Assembly (NCBI GenBank): GCA_900110015.1
Contig: FOCD01000005.1
Location: 1 to 64,000, forward strand
From: Terribacillus saccharophilus
Lineage (GTDB): Bacteria > Bacillota > Bacilli > Bacillales > Amphibacillaceae
Reading direction: 5' to 3'
DNA length: 64,000 nt
The notes under the pieces were generated by a model. That model made no database searches. It saw nothing but the letters and a program-made list of their open reading frames with translations, and was not told the origin of the DNA. A program made the position numbers and the translations under genes. This document shows, one piece after another, positions 7,876 through 16,559 of the stretch (positions within the stretch are counted from its first letter, which is position 1; each line of letters starts with the position of its first letter).

Positions 7876-9576
7876 TTATTCCTCTAAAGTAGATGTATCA
7901 CCCAGCGGCAGTCCAAGCTCTTTGGCACGAAGCAGACGGCGCATGATCTTGCCGCTTCTTGTCTTTGGAATCGAGGTGACAATCTCAATTTCCCTTGGTG
8001 CAGCATGCGCACTTAGTCCTTTTTTAATAAACTGGCGAATTTCTTCACGCAACTCTATGGAATCTTTATGCCCTTTATCTAAGGTGATGAAAGCTTTAAT
8101 GATTTCCCCACGCTCTTCATCCGGTTTCCCAATCACCGCCGCCTCGGTAACTGCATAATGCTCAATCAGCTTGCTTTCCACTTCAAATGGTCCGACCAAT
8201 TTCCCAGAAGTGTTTATCACATCATCCAAACGCCCTTCAAACCAGAAATAGCCTTCTTCATCCATTTTGGCGCTATCACCTGATACGTACCATCCGTTGA
8301 TAAAGTAGCTATCGAACTTCTCTTGATTGCCCCAAATTGTTTTCATCATCGATGGCCATCCCGCTCTTACCGCAAGGTTCCCGCTCGTATGCGTTGGCAG
8401 TACATTCCCCGCATCATCAATAATAGCAGCTTCGACACCTGGTATTGGTTTACCCATTGCTCCCGGTTTGATCGACAGCGTTGGATGATTGACGATGAGC
8501 ATCGCGCCAGTTTCAGTCATCCACCATGTATCATGGATGCGTTTGCCGTAAACTTCTTCCGCCCAATAAATGATCTCCGGGTTCAGAGGCTCCCCGACAC
8601 TGAGGACATGGCGAAGCGAGGACAAATCATGTGCATGAGCAACCTCATCACCAGCAGCTGCCAGCTTCCGCAATGCAGTTGGAGCTGTATACCAGACTGT
8701 AACCTTATGCTTCTCAATGATCTTATACCAAGCTTCCGGAGTGAAACGGCCGCCAGCAATCACATTAGTTGCACCATTCAGCCATGGTCCGAATATGCCA
8801 TAACTTGTACCTGTCACCCAGCCTGGATCAGCTGTGCACCAGTACACATCATCCTCCTGCAAATCTAAAATCCATTTACCAGTAGCATAATGCTGTATCA
8901 TTGCCCGATGCGCGTGATAGACACCTTTTGGCTTACCCGTGGATCCAGAGGTATAATGCAGCAGCATACCATCCTCTTTATCCAGCCATACAGGCTCGAA
9001 CTCGGATGATGCCTGGTCCATCAATTCTGTATAGTCATGTACGCCATCTGTTTCGGATTCGAGTACAATGACTTCCTTCAATTCAGGCAGATTGTCTCTA
9101 TTAACACGGGGCAGCAGTTCTGCAGTGGTAATCAATATACTAGCACCGCTGTCCTTTAGCCGATCTTCTACTGCCTGTTCCATGAATGCCTCGAATAAGG
9201 GTCCAGCTACAGCGCCAATTTTGAGAATACCAAAAAAGCTTGCGTAAAAATCAGGACAGCGAGGCATGAACAAAAAGATACGGTCTCCTTTTGCTGCTCC
9301 GAGAGCTTTCAGCATATTGGCGGCCTGATTGCTGCGTTCCTTCAGTTGAGTGAATGTCCACTTCTCCTCTGTTTGCCCATCCTGATAAATTAGAGCAAGC
9401 TGATCTGCTTTAGCTGGGTTTTCTGCATGGCGGTCCACCGCTTCATAAGCAGCATTCAATTTGCCCGTATGGAACCAGGAAAAATCACGCTCCATCTGAC
9501 TCCACTCAAACGATTGACGTAGCGCTTCAAAATCCGTTACATTGTGCTTTCCACTGAGAGGTGCTAACATTTTCAT
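7876..9576 (-). CDS. acsA: Acetyl-coenzyme A synthetase
   Basis: 566 residues; AMP-forming acetate-CoA ligase, which lets the cell use acetate when glucose is gone. The AMP-binding P loop YTSGSTGKPKG is at 208-218. The acyl-binding WWMTETG motif is present, and the C-terminal PKTRSGKIMRR places the catalytic (acetylation-controlled) lysine at 543. Length is close to B. subtilis AcsA (572 aa). A consensus cre site lies 25 bases upstream, so repression by CcpA is expected. A sirtuin that could deacetylate such a lysine is encoded in the same window (57.1 kb), but the two are not linked. Confidence 0.95.
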   Translation of the reverse strand: MKMLAPLSGKHNVTDFEALRQSFEWSQMERDFSWFHTGKLNAAYEAVDRHAENPAKADQLALIYQDGQTEEKWTFTQLKERSNQAANMLKALGAAKGDRIFLFMPRCPDFYASFFGILKIGAVAGPLFEAFMEQAVEDRLKDSGASILITTAELLPRVNRDNLPELKEVIVLESETDGVHDYTELMDQASSEFEPVWLDKEDGMLLHYTSGSTGKPKGVYHAHRAMIQHYATGKWILDLQEDDVYWCTADPGWVTGTSYGIFGPWLNGATNVIAGGRFTPEAWYKIIEKHKVTVWYTAPTALRKLAAAGDEVAHAHDLSSLRHVLSVGEPLNPEIIYWAEEVYGKRIHDTWWMTETGAMLIVNHPTLSIKPGAMGKPIPGVEAAIIDDAGNVLPTHTSGNLAVRAGWPSMMKTIWGNQEKFDSYFINGWYVSGDSAKMDEEGYFWFEGRLDDVINTSGKLVGPFEVESKLIEHYAVTEAAVIGKPDEERGEIIKAFITLDKGHKDSIELREEIRQFIKKGLSAHAAPREIEIVTSIPKTRSGKIMRRLLRAKELGLPLGDTSTLEE

Positions 9577-9600
9577 GATTCGACATCCTTCCCTTTAATT

Positions 9601-9614
9601 TGTAAGCGTTTACA
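9601..9614. promoter_or_regulatory. CcpA cre site upstream of acsA
   Basis: TGTAAGCGTTTACA is a perfect 14-base palindrome matching the catabolite-responsive element consensus TGWAANCGNTNWCA. It lies between a promoter-like pair (TTTGAT and TACAAT, rc 9671-9699) and the acsA start, about 50-60 bases into the expected message, a roadblock position. Confidence 0.88.
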
Positions 9615-9670
9615 ATAAATACGAATAAAAAAGCCTCTGTCTGCATCAGCAAAGCAAGTAGGTTATTTCC

Positions 9671-9699
9671 ATTGTACCTTGTTTTCCTTACCAATCAAA
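9671..9699 (-). promoter_or_regulatory. Probable acsA promoter
   Basis: On the minus strand TTTGAT (rc 9694-9699) and TACAAT (rc 9671-9676) are 17 bases apart. The only good pair between the aldA terminator and the cre site. Confidence 0.55.
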
Positions 9700-9707
9700 G
9701 TGAAATC

Positions 9708-9743
9708 ATAAAAATGAACACCCGCTATATACACGGGTGTTCA
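9708..9743 (-). terminator. Terminator after the aldehyde dehydrogenase gene
   Basis: Ten-base arms TGAACACCCG (9715-9724) and CGGGTGTTCA (9734-9743), followed on the minus strand by TTTT. Confidence 0.88.
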
Positions 9744-9749
9744 TGGTTG

Positions 9750-11192
9750 TTATTTTTTATATTGCATATATACTGCCTGTGTAACTAAGAAGTCCTCGAC
9801 CCCATACTTACCGTCTGTACCGCCAAGTCCTGACTTACGGATGCCGGCGTGATATCCTTGGACGGCTTCCTGATTCTCACGGTTCACATATGTTTCCCCG
9901 AACTTAAGTTCATTGATTACTTTCATCGCTTCATTTAGATCTTCTGTATAGATAGAAGAAGAAAGTCCATACTCTGTGTCATTACCCATCTCGATGGCTT
10001 CTTCTAAATTAGTAAATGTAACGATAGGAACGACCGGACCAAAAATCTCTTCTTTAATAATGGACGAGTCGTGCTGAACATTTGTCAGGATGGTTGGCTC
10101 ATAGAAGTAGCCAGACTCTGCATCTGGTCTTTTACCACCAATAATACAATTGGCACCTTCCTCTTTAGCCGCCGCTACCATTTCTTCGACAGTTTCTAAA
10201 CGATCCTTGCTGACAAGCGGTCCCATCTCTACATTATGGTCTTTCGCAGGATCCCCATAAGAGACTCCTTCAAACGACTGCTTGAGTTTTTCTGTGAACG
10301 TTTCGGCTACACTTTCATGTACATAAACGCGCTCAGCATTCGTACAAGTTTGCCCGTTGTTCAGCAGGCGGGATGCTTTGATCTGCTCCACTGCCAAATC
10401 TAAATCTGCGTTTGCTGTTACAATGGCAGGTGCCTTGCCGCCAAGCTCTAGATTTACTTTGGTAATATTTTGTGCCGCAGCTTCCATTACTTTTGTTCCT
10501 GCTGTCACACTGCCCGTAATAGAGATCATGTCCACTTTTGGATGGGAAGCAAGCTGATTTCCGAGAGCAGACCCTGTCCCTGTAACATACTGATAGACGC
10601 CGTCTGGTAAGATACCCAGTTCATCAACCATCTTGGTAAATTCGTAAGCTGTATTCGGTGTCTGCTGACTTGGCTTCAGTATAAGTGTACAGCCTGTGGT
10701 GAGCGCCTGGGCAACCTTCCGTGCCAAAATAAAGACAGGGAAGTTCCACGGTACAATACCTGCTACAACCCCGATCGGCTTCTTATAGATAAAGATATTT
10801 TCATTTGGACGATCACTCGGGACGATGTCACCTTCAATGCGACGTGCCCATTCAGATGTGTAGCGGAAGAAATCAATCGCCATATCCACTTCGCCTGTGG
10901 CAAGCTCATAATTCTTTCCTTGCTCTTCCTGCAGCAAGGAAACGAAAGTATCTTTTCGTTTTTCCAGTTCATCACCAAGCTGGCGCACAATTTTAGCCCG
11001 CTCAATCGCCGGTGTCTGCTCCCACTCTTTTTGAGCTGCAGCAGCACCATCCACTGCTTGGTTCACTTCATCCTCTGTCGATTTAGGAATCTTAGATATG
11101 ACCTCTTCTGTCGCTGGATTCAAGATATCGATTGTTTCTTCTGCCTGTGAAGTAATAAAACGTCCGTTGATATAAAGCTGATGTGTCTCCAC
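9750..11192 (-). CDS. NAD-dependent aldehyde dehydrogenase, AldA (lactaldehyde/glycolaldehyde) type
   Basis: About 480 residues of the aldehyde dehydrogenase superfamily. The catalytic Cys is in GQTCTNAERVYV (285 from the upstream ATG), the general-base Glu in LELGGKAP (251), and the oxyanion Asn in VPWNFP. The sequence near the Cys and the C-terminal YVNREN...QGYHAGIRKSGLGG resemble E. coli AldA, so lactaldehyde or glycolaldehyde is the likely substrate class. The ATG at 11198 directly abuts AGGAGG; the GTG at 11192 has six-base spacing and is the likelier start. An upstream sigma-B-like promoter suggests stress induction. Confidence 0.88.
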   Translation of the reverse strand: METHQLYINGRFITSQAEETIDILNPATEEVISKIPKSTEDEVNQAVDGAAAAQKEWEQTPAIERAKIVRQLGDELEKRKDTFVSLLQEEQGKNYELATGEVDMAIDFFRYTSEWARRIEGDIVPSDRPNENIFIYKKPIGVVAGIVPWNFPVFILARKVAQALTTGCTLILKPSQQTPNTAYEFTKMVDELGILPDGVYQYVTGTGSALGNQLASHPKVDMISITGSVTAGTKVMEAAAQNITKVNLELGGKAPAIVTANADLDLAVEQIKASRLLNNGQTCTNAERVYVHESVAETFTEKLKQSFEGVSYGDPAKDHNVEMGPLVSKDRLETVEEMVAAAKEEGANCIIGGKRPDAESGYFYEPTILTNVQHDSSIIKEEIFGPVVPIVTFTNLEEAIEMGNDTEYGLSSSIYTEDLNEAMKVINELKFGETYVNRENQEAVQGYHAGIRKSGLGGTDGKYGVEDFLVTQAVYMQYKK

Positions 11193-11255
11193 AATCATCC
11201 TCCTCTTTTTTCATTCCTGGTAGTTGTTTTCCACCATAAAGGATGATACAAACAC

Positions 11256-11285
11256 AAAAAGGCCCGCTCTTTTAAAGAGCAGGCC
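11256..11285 (-). terminator. Hairpin with U tract in the aldA leader
   Basis: GGCC-GCTCTTT and AAAGAGC-GGCC arms (11261-11285) fold into a stem, and on the minus strand five T bases follow at once. No minus-strand gene lies upstream, so it would stop a transcript of about 70 nt started at the sigma-B-like promoter, or attenuate aldA. Confidence 0.65.
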
Positions 11286-11334
11286 ATTTCTTACACTTAG
11301 CAGATTAGTGGTATGGGGGATACCTAACATCAAT

Positions 11335-11359
11335 ATACCCAGCCACACATTATATAAAC
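11335..11359 (-). promoter_or_regulatory. Sigma-B-type promoter reading toward aldA
   Basis: On the minus strand GTTTAT (rc 11354-11359), 13 bases, GGGTAT (rc 11335-11340). The general stress sigma-B consensus is GTTTAA-N12-14-GGGTAT, so 11 of 12 bases match. A TATAAT overlaps the spacer, so a sigma-A promoter cannot be excluded. Confidence 0.7.
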
Positions 11360-11373
11360 ATTATTATGAAAAA

Positions 11374-11399
11374 GTTTATAACTTTTTTATAGCGGGAAC
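11374..11399 (+). promoter_or_regulatory. Sigma-B-type promoter of csbD
   Basis: GTTTAT (11374-11379), 14 bases, GGGAAC (11394-11399): nine of twelve consensus bases. It lies about 40 bases before csbD, a gene controlled by sigma-B in B. subtilis, and is back to back with the aldA-facing promoter. Confidence 0.6.
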
Positions 11400-11439
11400 A
11401 GCATAGTATAGCAAAATTCATTTAAGGAGAGGATTACAA

Positions 11440-11631
11440 ATGGCTGAAAACAAACAAAGTTTAGGTGACAAAGTAAAAGGTGCCGTATCAAAAGTAAAAG
11501 GTGAAGCAAAAGATCAAATCGGTAATGCGAAAAATGATAAAGGTATGCAAGCAGACGGTAAAAAAGATAAAGCAAAAGGAAATCTTCAAGATACTGCAGG
11601 TAAATTGAAAGAGGATCCTGACCGTCGGTAA
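11440..11631 (+). CDS. csbD: CsbD family stress protein
   Basis: 63 residues, highly charged, Lys/Gly/Asp-rich with repeated GxxxKVKGxxKDxxG-like segments: the CsbD pattern, resembling small hydrophilic stress proteins. The function is unknown; B. subtilis CsbD is a sigma-B-controlled general stress protein of 62 aa. ATG follows AAGGAGAGG. The upstream sigma-B-like promoter fits. It is monocistronic, followed by a weak hairpin (11649-11665) and a strong terminator at 11761. Confidence 0.9.
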   Translation: MAENKQSLGDKVKGAVSKVKGEAKDQIGNAKNDKGMQADGKKDKAKGNLQDTAGKLKEDPDRR

Positions 11632-11760
11632 GAAAGAACACAATCAATTGTCAGATAAACTGACAGGAAACGAGGGGGACTTGGGAAAGTAAGAACAGCA
11701 CCCAATTTCGGCAAATTTCGTGCTACACTTAATTCAAGATTTCCCCTAAATTTCTAACGC

Positions 11761-11790
11761 AAAATGGCTGCCAAATGGCAGCCATTTTTG
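11761..11790. terminator. Bidirectional terminator between csbD and the amidase gene
   Basis: AAAATGGCTGCC and GGCAGCCATTTT arms with an AAAT loop give a strong stem with A/T tracts on both sides. It serves the minus-strand amidase gene directly and possibly csbD. Confidence 0.88.
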
Positions 11791-11792
11791 TT

Positions 11793-12548
11793 TTAGACAA
11801 TTTCTACATATTGCGGATTTGCTGTAATATAGTTTCCGCTCTTCAGCTTATACATAGTAGAACCATCGACAGTTAGTGTCTCCACTACAGTGAATACTTC
11901 TCCTTGGCTGACTGTACCAGCGCGTGCATTCCAATCTGGTGCATCATAATAGTATAGAGATGCTGCCTTTACTCGAATCAAAAAGGTTGAACCTGAACCC
12001 GATTTCTTCGTTAATCCAAGTGCTTTTTCCAAACCATTTACATGACCTCGCGCCACATTCTGAATCCATGAATTAGATTTCATCTTCGCCGCATCAGCAC
12101 TATTATCAATAAAGCCATTCTCCGTCAGGACAGCAGGCATATTTGTCTCCCGAAGTACGTGGAAATTCGCCTTTTTCCTGCCGCGATCCGACATTCCATT
12201 CAGCTTCATTACTTCCTCGTGAATACGTGCTCGCATTACTCCTGTTGCAGAGCTATCAGATAAAGTGGAATAAATGAAATCCTCGTATCCAGTCCCACCA
12301 CCAGCATTGATATGGATGCTGAGGAAGAAATCGGCTCCCCAAGCGTTAGCATCATTTGTACGCTGCGTAAGAGATGGGAATGTATCCCCCGTACGAGACA
12401 TACGTACCTCTGCATTTTCATATTCCAGCTGCAGGATATTCCGAATCGATGTTCCAATTGCCAACACCACATTTTTCTCCTGAATTCCATTTGCTGTTGC
12501 TCCTGGATCTGACCCTCCGTGACCTGGATCTACATAAATTTTCACCAT
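11793..12548 (-). CDS. N-acetylmuramoyl-L-alanine amidase, CwlC-like
   Basis: 251 residues. The Amidase_3 domain (about 1-178) has zinc ligands His10, Glu24 and His79 and catalytic Glu143 (LTENGF). Its sequence is close to CwlC, the B. subtilis amidase made late in sporulation to lyse the mother cell. Like CwlC it has no signal peptide. The C-terminus differs: instead of SPOR repeats there is a short linker and an SH3b-like domain (about 188-251). A CATAAGGTA at 12585-12593 (rc) fits a sigma-K -10 element, but no clear -35 was found. A phage-type endolysin origin is less likely since no phage genes surround it. Confidence 0.88.
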   Translation of the reverse strand: MVKIYVDPGHGGSDPGATANGIQEKNVVLAIGTSIRNILQLEYENAEVRMSRTGDTFPSLTQRTNDANAWGADFFLSIHINAGGGTGYEDFIYSTLSDSSATGVMRARIHEEVMKLNGMSDRGRKKANFHVLRETNMPAVLTENGFIDNSADAAKMKSNSWIQNVARGHVNGLEKALGLTKKSGSGSTFLIRVKAASLYYYDAPDWNARAGTVSQGEVFTVVETLTVDGSTMYKLKSGNYITANPQYVEIV

Positions 12549-12584
12549 TCGACCATCTCCCTTTCTTTTTTTGACTGCTTATAG

Positions 12585-12593
12585 TACCTTATG
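12585..12593 (-). promoter_or_regulatory. Possible sigma-K -10 element of the amidase gene
   Basis: CATAAGGTA matches the sigma-K -10 consensus CATANNNTA, 37 bases before the start codon. The expected AC-containing -35 is not evident at 16-17 bases, so this is tentative. Confidence 0.35.
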
Positions 12594-12734
12594 CAGCCTT
12601 GTACTAGATAAAAGCGGTTGGTGTCACTATTTCACAACCCATTCTGAAATTAGTATCGAAGGATAGAGATGATTCGTGTCATAAAAGTTAGTCAGTTAGC
12701 CACACTAAGAGAACGACAGAAGAGGTGAACGGCT

Positions 12735-14213
12735 ATGTTTCCTTGGCAGAAACAAAAAACAGAGGCGATAGAGAAGCGGAAAGCTAGAAAGATATCGAAG
12801 AACTTAAAAGATAATGTCAAGTATATAGAAGAACAGTACTCTTATGGATTAAACTACGATTTTGAGTCGAGAACAATCCAAGGACCTTCAGGCAGATATC
12901 ATCTTTTCTTTTATTCCACCACAGTCGATACAAAGCAATTAAGTGACCATATTGTTGCACCATTATTAGAAATGAAAAAGGATATTCCAGTTGATCGAAT
13001 CGTTTCCGTGCCGAACATCAGCCCTATCACGAATATGGGGGATGTAGAGAAAGGGTTAAATGATGGCAGTGTAATCATTTTCAAACAAGGCATCGCTGAA
13101 GGATTTGAGGTAAATCTTCAAGATTTTAAACATCGTGCAGTGGAAAAAGCAGAAAATGAGAAAACAGTAAAAGGACCGAAGGAATCTTTTACAGAGTCTT
13201 TGCCGACAAATATCTCTATGCTGCGGAAGAAAATCCCCTCAAAAGACTTGATAGCCGAAAATATCAGCGTGGGAACTCGGCCTGCAGTACCTGTCACCCT
13301 CATCTATGAAAGAGATTTAGCAAATGAGAAAGTACTGGAAAATATCAAGAATCGTATCAGCAGTATCACAGTCGATAACATCCGAAATATCGAGATATTG
13401 GAACAGTTCATCGAAGAACGACCAAGGTCGCTCTTTCCGACGCTGCTTTATACGGAAAGACCAGACAATGTGTCCAACTTTGTATCAGAAGGCTATATAG
13501 CTATTATGATGGACAATTCCTCATCATGCTTGATTGCTCCAATCACGATTTGGTCTTTCTTCCATTCACCAGAGGATCGATATTTACGTTGGGCTTTTGC
13601 TAACTTCAGCAGATTGATACGAGCCCTTGCCTATTTTATTACTCTTTTCGTATCTGCAACCTATGTAGCTGTCACGAATTATCACAGCCAGTTGATTCCA
13701 ATTGATTTGCTGCTGGCTATTGCAAGCAGCAGAGAGCGTGTTCCCCTGCCTATAATTTTTGAGGTTCTGCTTATGGAAATAGCCTTTGAGTTAATACGTG
13801 AAGCTGGAGTACGAATACCATCTCCACTCGGACCAACAATTGGTATTGTCGGTGCATTGATACTTGGACAGGCAGCCGTTGAAGCAAATATTGTAAGTCC
13901 TATCGTCGTCATTATTGTAGCTTTAAGCGGCTTGTCTTCATTTGCAGCCGCAAACTATAGTATCAACCATACTTTGCGTATTTCCCGTTTCATTTTCATT
14001 GTGGCAGCAAGCTTTTATGGGCTGCTTAGCCTGCTAGGAGCCATATTGTTATGGGCTGCATATGTAGTATCCATTTCATCTTTTGGCGTCAGCTACTTTT
14101 CCCCTGCTACACCGTCTACGAAATCATCACATGATACATTCTTTAGGATGATTTTGAAAAAAGAACGGTGGAGACCAGGCTTTATAAATCCGAAGGACTG
14201 GGATAAAAAATAA
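12735..14213 (+). CDS. Spore germination receptor subunit A (GerAA/GerKA family)
   Basis: 492 residues. GerA-type A subunits form the inner-membrane nutrient receptor channel of the spore. The N-terminal soluble domain (about 1-270) is followed by a hydrophobic region with four to five membrane segments (about 285-450). Family signatures visible include PISPITNMGDVEKGL-like text in the soluble part and the conserved SPLGPTIGIVGALILGQAAVEA segment, followed by a Pro-rich cytoplasmic tail. AGAGGTGA precedes the ATG. First gene of an A-B-C-small-ORF operon; spacing to the next gene is only four to thirteen bases. Which germinant it senses cannot be read. Confidence 0.95.
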   Translation: MFPWQKQKTEAIEKRKARKISKNLKDNVKYIEEQYSYGLNYDFESRTIQGPSGRYHLFFYSTTVDTKQLSDHIVAPLLEMKKDIPVDRIVSVPNISPITNMGDVEKGLNDGSVIIFKQGIAEGFEVNLQDFKHRAVEKAENEKTVKGPKESFTESLPTNISMLRKKIPSKDLIAENISVGTRPAVPVTLIYERDLANEKVLENIKNRISSITVDNIRNIEILEQFIEERPRSLFPTLLYTERPDNVSNFVSEGYIAIMMDNSSSCLIAPITIWSFFHSPEDRYLRWAFANFSRLIRALAYFITLFVSATYVAVTNYHSQLIPIDLLLAIASSRERVPLPIIFEVLLMEIAFELIREAGVRIPSPLGPTIGIVGALILGQAAVEANIVSPIVVIIVALSGLSSFAAANYSINHTLRISRFIFIVAASFYGLLSLLGAILLWAAYVVSISSFGVSYFSPATPSTKSSHDTFFRMILKKERWRPGFINPKDWDKK

Positions 14214-14226
14214 AGGAGTGACAAAC

Positions 14227-15318
14227 ATGCAATTGACAAAGAAACCTTTGCGTATTCGTGAAATGGTCGTTATTGTTTTCATGGTTATTGGACTCAAGGG
14301 CGGAGACACGACTCCAGCACTTTTTGCGGATCATGCCCAAAATGCCATTTGGCTTGTACCCGTTGTTTCTTTTCTTTGCCTGCTTCCTCCCTTTTTAATT
14401 TTAATGTATCTGCTAAAAAAGCATGAGAAATATAATTTGGTTGAGCTAATTTTTCATTTATTAGGCAAGAAATTAGGTACAGTACTTAGCTTATTACTTT
14501 TCATAGGTGGATTTGTTTCCATGTCTGTAGACATGCGTAATGTTATGGAAGAACTCAATTATCTGTACTTCCCGGAATCTCCCACTATTATGATTTATGC
14601 CATCTTTCTAGGTATTTGTATCATCATAGCTAACAAGGGTCTTGAAACGATTGGAAGCCTGACCTGGGCGCTCATCCCTATTATCATCCTTACCATCCTG
14701 GCAGTGATGACGGTGGATTTAAGAGACGCTGTTTGGCAGCGTATCTTCCCTATTTTAGGAGACGGACCGAAAACTATCCTTGTAGACGGCATCAGTAAAT
14801 CTTCCGCTTTCTTAGAAATATTTTTACTTACAATTGCCTATCAGGCATTTCACCAGACTAAAGACTTTCGCATTGGAATATACACAGGCGGGATACTTTC
14901 TTGTATCTTAATCGTTACTTTTTATGCTATATATGCAATGGTATTCGACTACAACACCATCAATAACATAGCTTTTCTTTATCAAGAATCGACGGAGATT
15001 GTGTCACTTGGTCATTTCTTTACAAATATAAGTACATTCTTCATGATTGGCTGGCTATTTTCGACCTTCCTCCGATTCATCATTTTCCTTTACATTTTAT
15101 GCTGGATTTTCGGAGCTATATTTGAAATTAAGCGATTTGAAGGGCTGATTCTCCCAGTAGGCATCGTATCCATGATTCTGTCACTCATTCCACCTAGTTT
15201 TTCTATAAATGAACTCGTCATCAGAGAAACAAGTCTGCAGATTATCACGCCTTTATTTCTCATCTTTCCATTCTTGTTATGGGGTACTGATCGCTGGAAG
15301 AATAGAGGGAAAACATGA
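14227..15318 (+). CDS. Spore germination receptor subunit B (GerAB family, APC-fold)
   Basis: 363 residues with ten predicted membrane helices, the GerAB/spore-permease family of the amino-acid permease superfamily that binds the germinant. The start is taken at the ATG eight bases after AAGGAG; a GTG at 14218 in the same frame is too close. It overlaps the C-subunit gene by ATGA, indicating translational coupling. Confidence 0.94.
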   Translation: MQLTKKPLRIREMVVIVFMVIGLKGGDTTPALFADHAQNAIWLVPVVSFLCLLPPFLILMYLLKKHEKYNLVELIFHLLGKKLGTVLSLLLFIGGFVSMSVDMRNVMEELNYLYFPESPTIMIYAIFLGICIIIANKGLETIGSLTWALIPIIILTILAVMTVDLRDAVWQRIFPILGDGPKTILVDGISKSSAFLEIFLLTIAYQAFHQTKDFRIGIYTGGILSCILIVTFYAIYAMVFDYNTINNIAFLYQESTEIVSLGHFFTNISTFFMIGWLFSTFLRFIIFLYILCWIFGAIFEIKRFEGLILPVGIVSMILSLIPPSFSINELVIRETSLQIITPLFLIFPFLLWGTDRWKNRGKT

Positions 15319-16559
15319 GAAGGCTTATTCTAATTTTATTGTTTTTGCAAATCGCTCTTATTCTGACAGGATGTTTTGACAGGAAAGAGTTGGAAGAACA
15401 AGCATACGTCATTAGTATCGGAGTTGATAAAACAGAAAGAGATAATATCTTCCGGTTTACTTTCGAGATTGCAAACCCGGAAGTAGGCAGCTCCGTATCT
15501 AATGTCTCAACAAAGGAACCTGCACAGGAAGTAGTTAGTGTGTTAGGTACCGACTTCCTTTCCGCAACAAGTACAGCAAATACATCAGTAGCAAAGGAAA
15601 TCACCTTAGATCAAGTAAGAGTTGTTATTTTTTCAGAAAAGTTAGCTCGCTCCAAGGAGTTCATACATGTTATACAATCAGCACCTAGTACTGTAGATTT
15701 AAAATTGAACGCACAGATGGTTATTAGTAAAGAGAAGGCCGAAGACTTCATCCGGCATAATAAGCCGAGACTGGAATCAAGGCCGCATAAATATTTTCAG
15801 TATATGCTCGACCGTGCCAGAGAGACTGGTGTTATTCCCGATGCACCATTGGTCCGATTCTTTCAAATTACGGAAGGCGATGCTGATTTGTTTATAGCCC
15901 CATTCGCTAGTACAGCAAGAGAACCAACTGATAAATATGGCGCAGAGGATAATTATAAGGCAGGAGAGATCGATATCAACGGGGGAAATCCTACTCAATT
16001 CATAGGATCTGCTGTATTCAAAGAAGGGCAGATGATAGACACATTGACAGGTGAAGAAACGCGGTACACACTCATGCTTGATACAACGTTGCCTCAGCAA
16101 GATATTCTTGCAACCTATAAGGATCCATTAAGACCAGATTTTGAAATCTCAGCCAAAGTACAAATTGATAAAGCAAAGGTGAGTATTGATTACAAGAAAC
16201 GCGGCAGATCCGTCATTGATGTTCATGTTAACGCTCATTTGAATGTATTCGCCATTCCAAGCACAGAAGACTATATGCTTGATCCTAGAAAACGAAGAAT
16301 TCTTTATGCTTCTATTGAAAAGCAGATGTATAACAAAACTACAGAAATGGTGAAAAAATCACAGGAGAAATATAAAGCTGAACCTTTTTATTGGTCTTTG
16401 CACATACGAAAAGAGTTTCTTACAATCAAGGATTATGAAAAAGCAGACTGGTCCAATAAAATATTCCCTAATGCTGATGTACATCTGCATATTGATGTGA
16501 AAAGTATTGAATTTGGTAAAACGCTGCGTCAATCCAACATAGGAAAGGTACGAGATTGA
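15315..16559 (+). CDS. Spore germination receptor subunit C, lipoprotein (GerAC family)
   Basis: 414 residues. A lipoprotein signal (MRRLILILLFLQIALILTGC, lipobox Cys20) anchors it to the outer face of the inner spore membrane. The mature part begins with the family text CFDRKELEEQAYVISIGVD. C subunits are needed for receptor function together with A and B. The stop codon overlaps the start of the small downstream gene (TGATG). Confidence 0.95.
   Translation: MRRLILILLFLQIALILTGCFDRKELEEQAYVISIGVDKTERDNIFRFTFEIANPEVGSSVSNVSTKEPAQEVVSVLGTDFLSATSTANTSVAKEITLDQVRVVIFSEKLARSKEFIHVIQSAPSTVDLKLNAQMVISKEKAEDFIRHNKPRLESRPHKYFQYMLDRARETGVIPDAPLVRFFQITEGDADLFIAPFASTAREPTDKYGAEDNYKAGEIDINGGNPTQFIGSAVFKEGQMIDTLTGEETRYTLMLDTTLPQQDILATYKDPLRPDFEISAKVQIDKAKVSIDYKKRGRSVIDVHVNAHLNVFAIPSTEDYMLDPRKRRILYASIEKQMYNKTTEMVKKSQEKYKAEPFYWSLHIRKEFLTIKDYEKADWSNKIFPNADVHLHIDVKSIEFGKTLRQSNIGKVRD

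Noticed and set aside
11215-11335. A 39-codon minus-strand frame in the aldA leader
   Set aside because: No ribosome-binding site before its ATG, and it crosses the terminator hairpin; low likelihood of translation.
12600-12734. Sigma-G promoter for the ger operon
   Set aside because: CATAAAA around 12680 resembles a -10, but no -35 element sits at the required distance.
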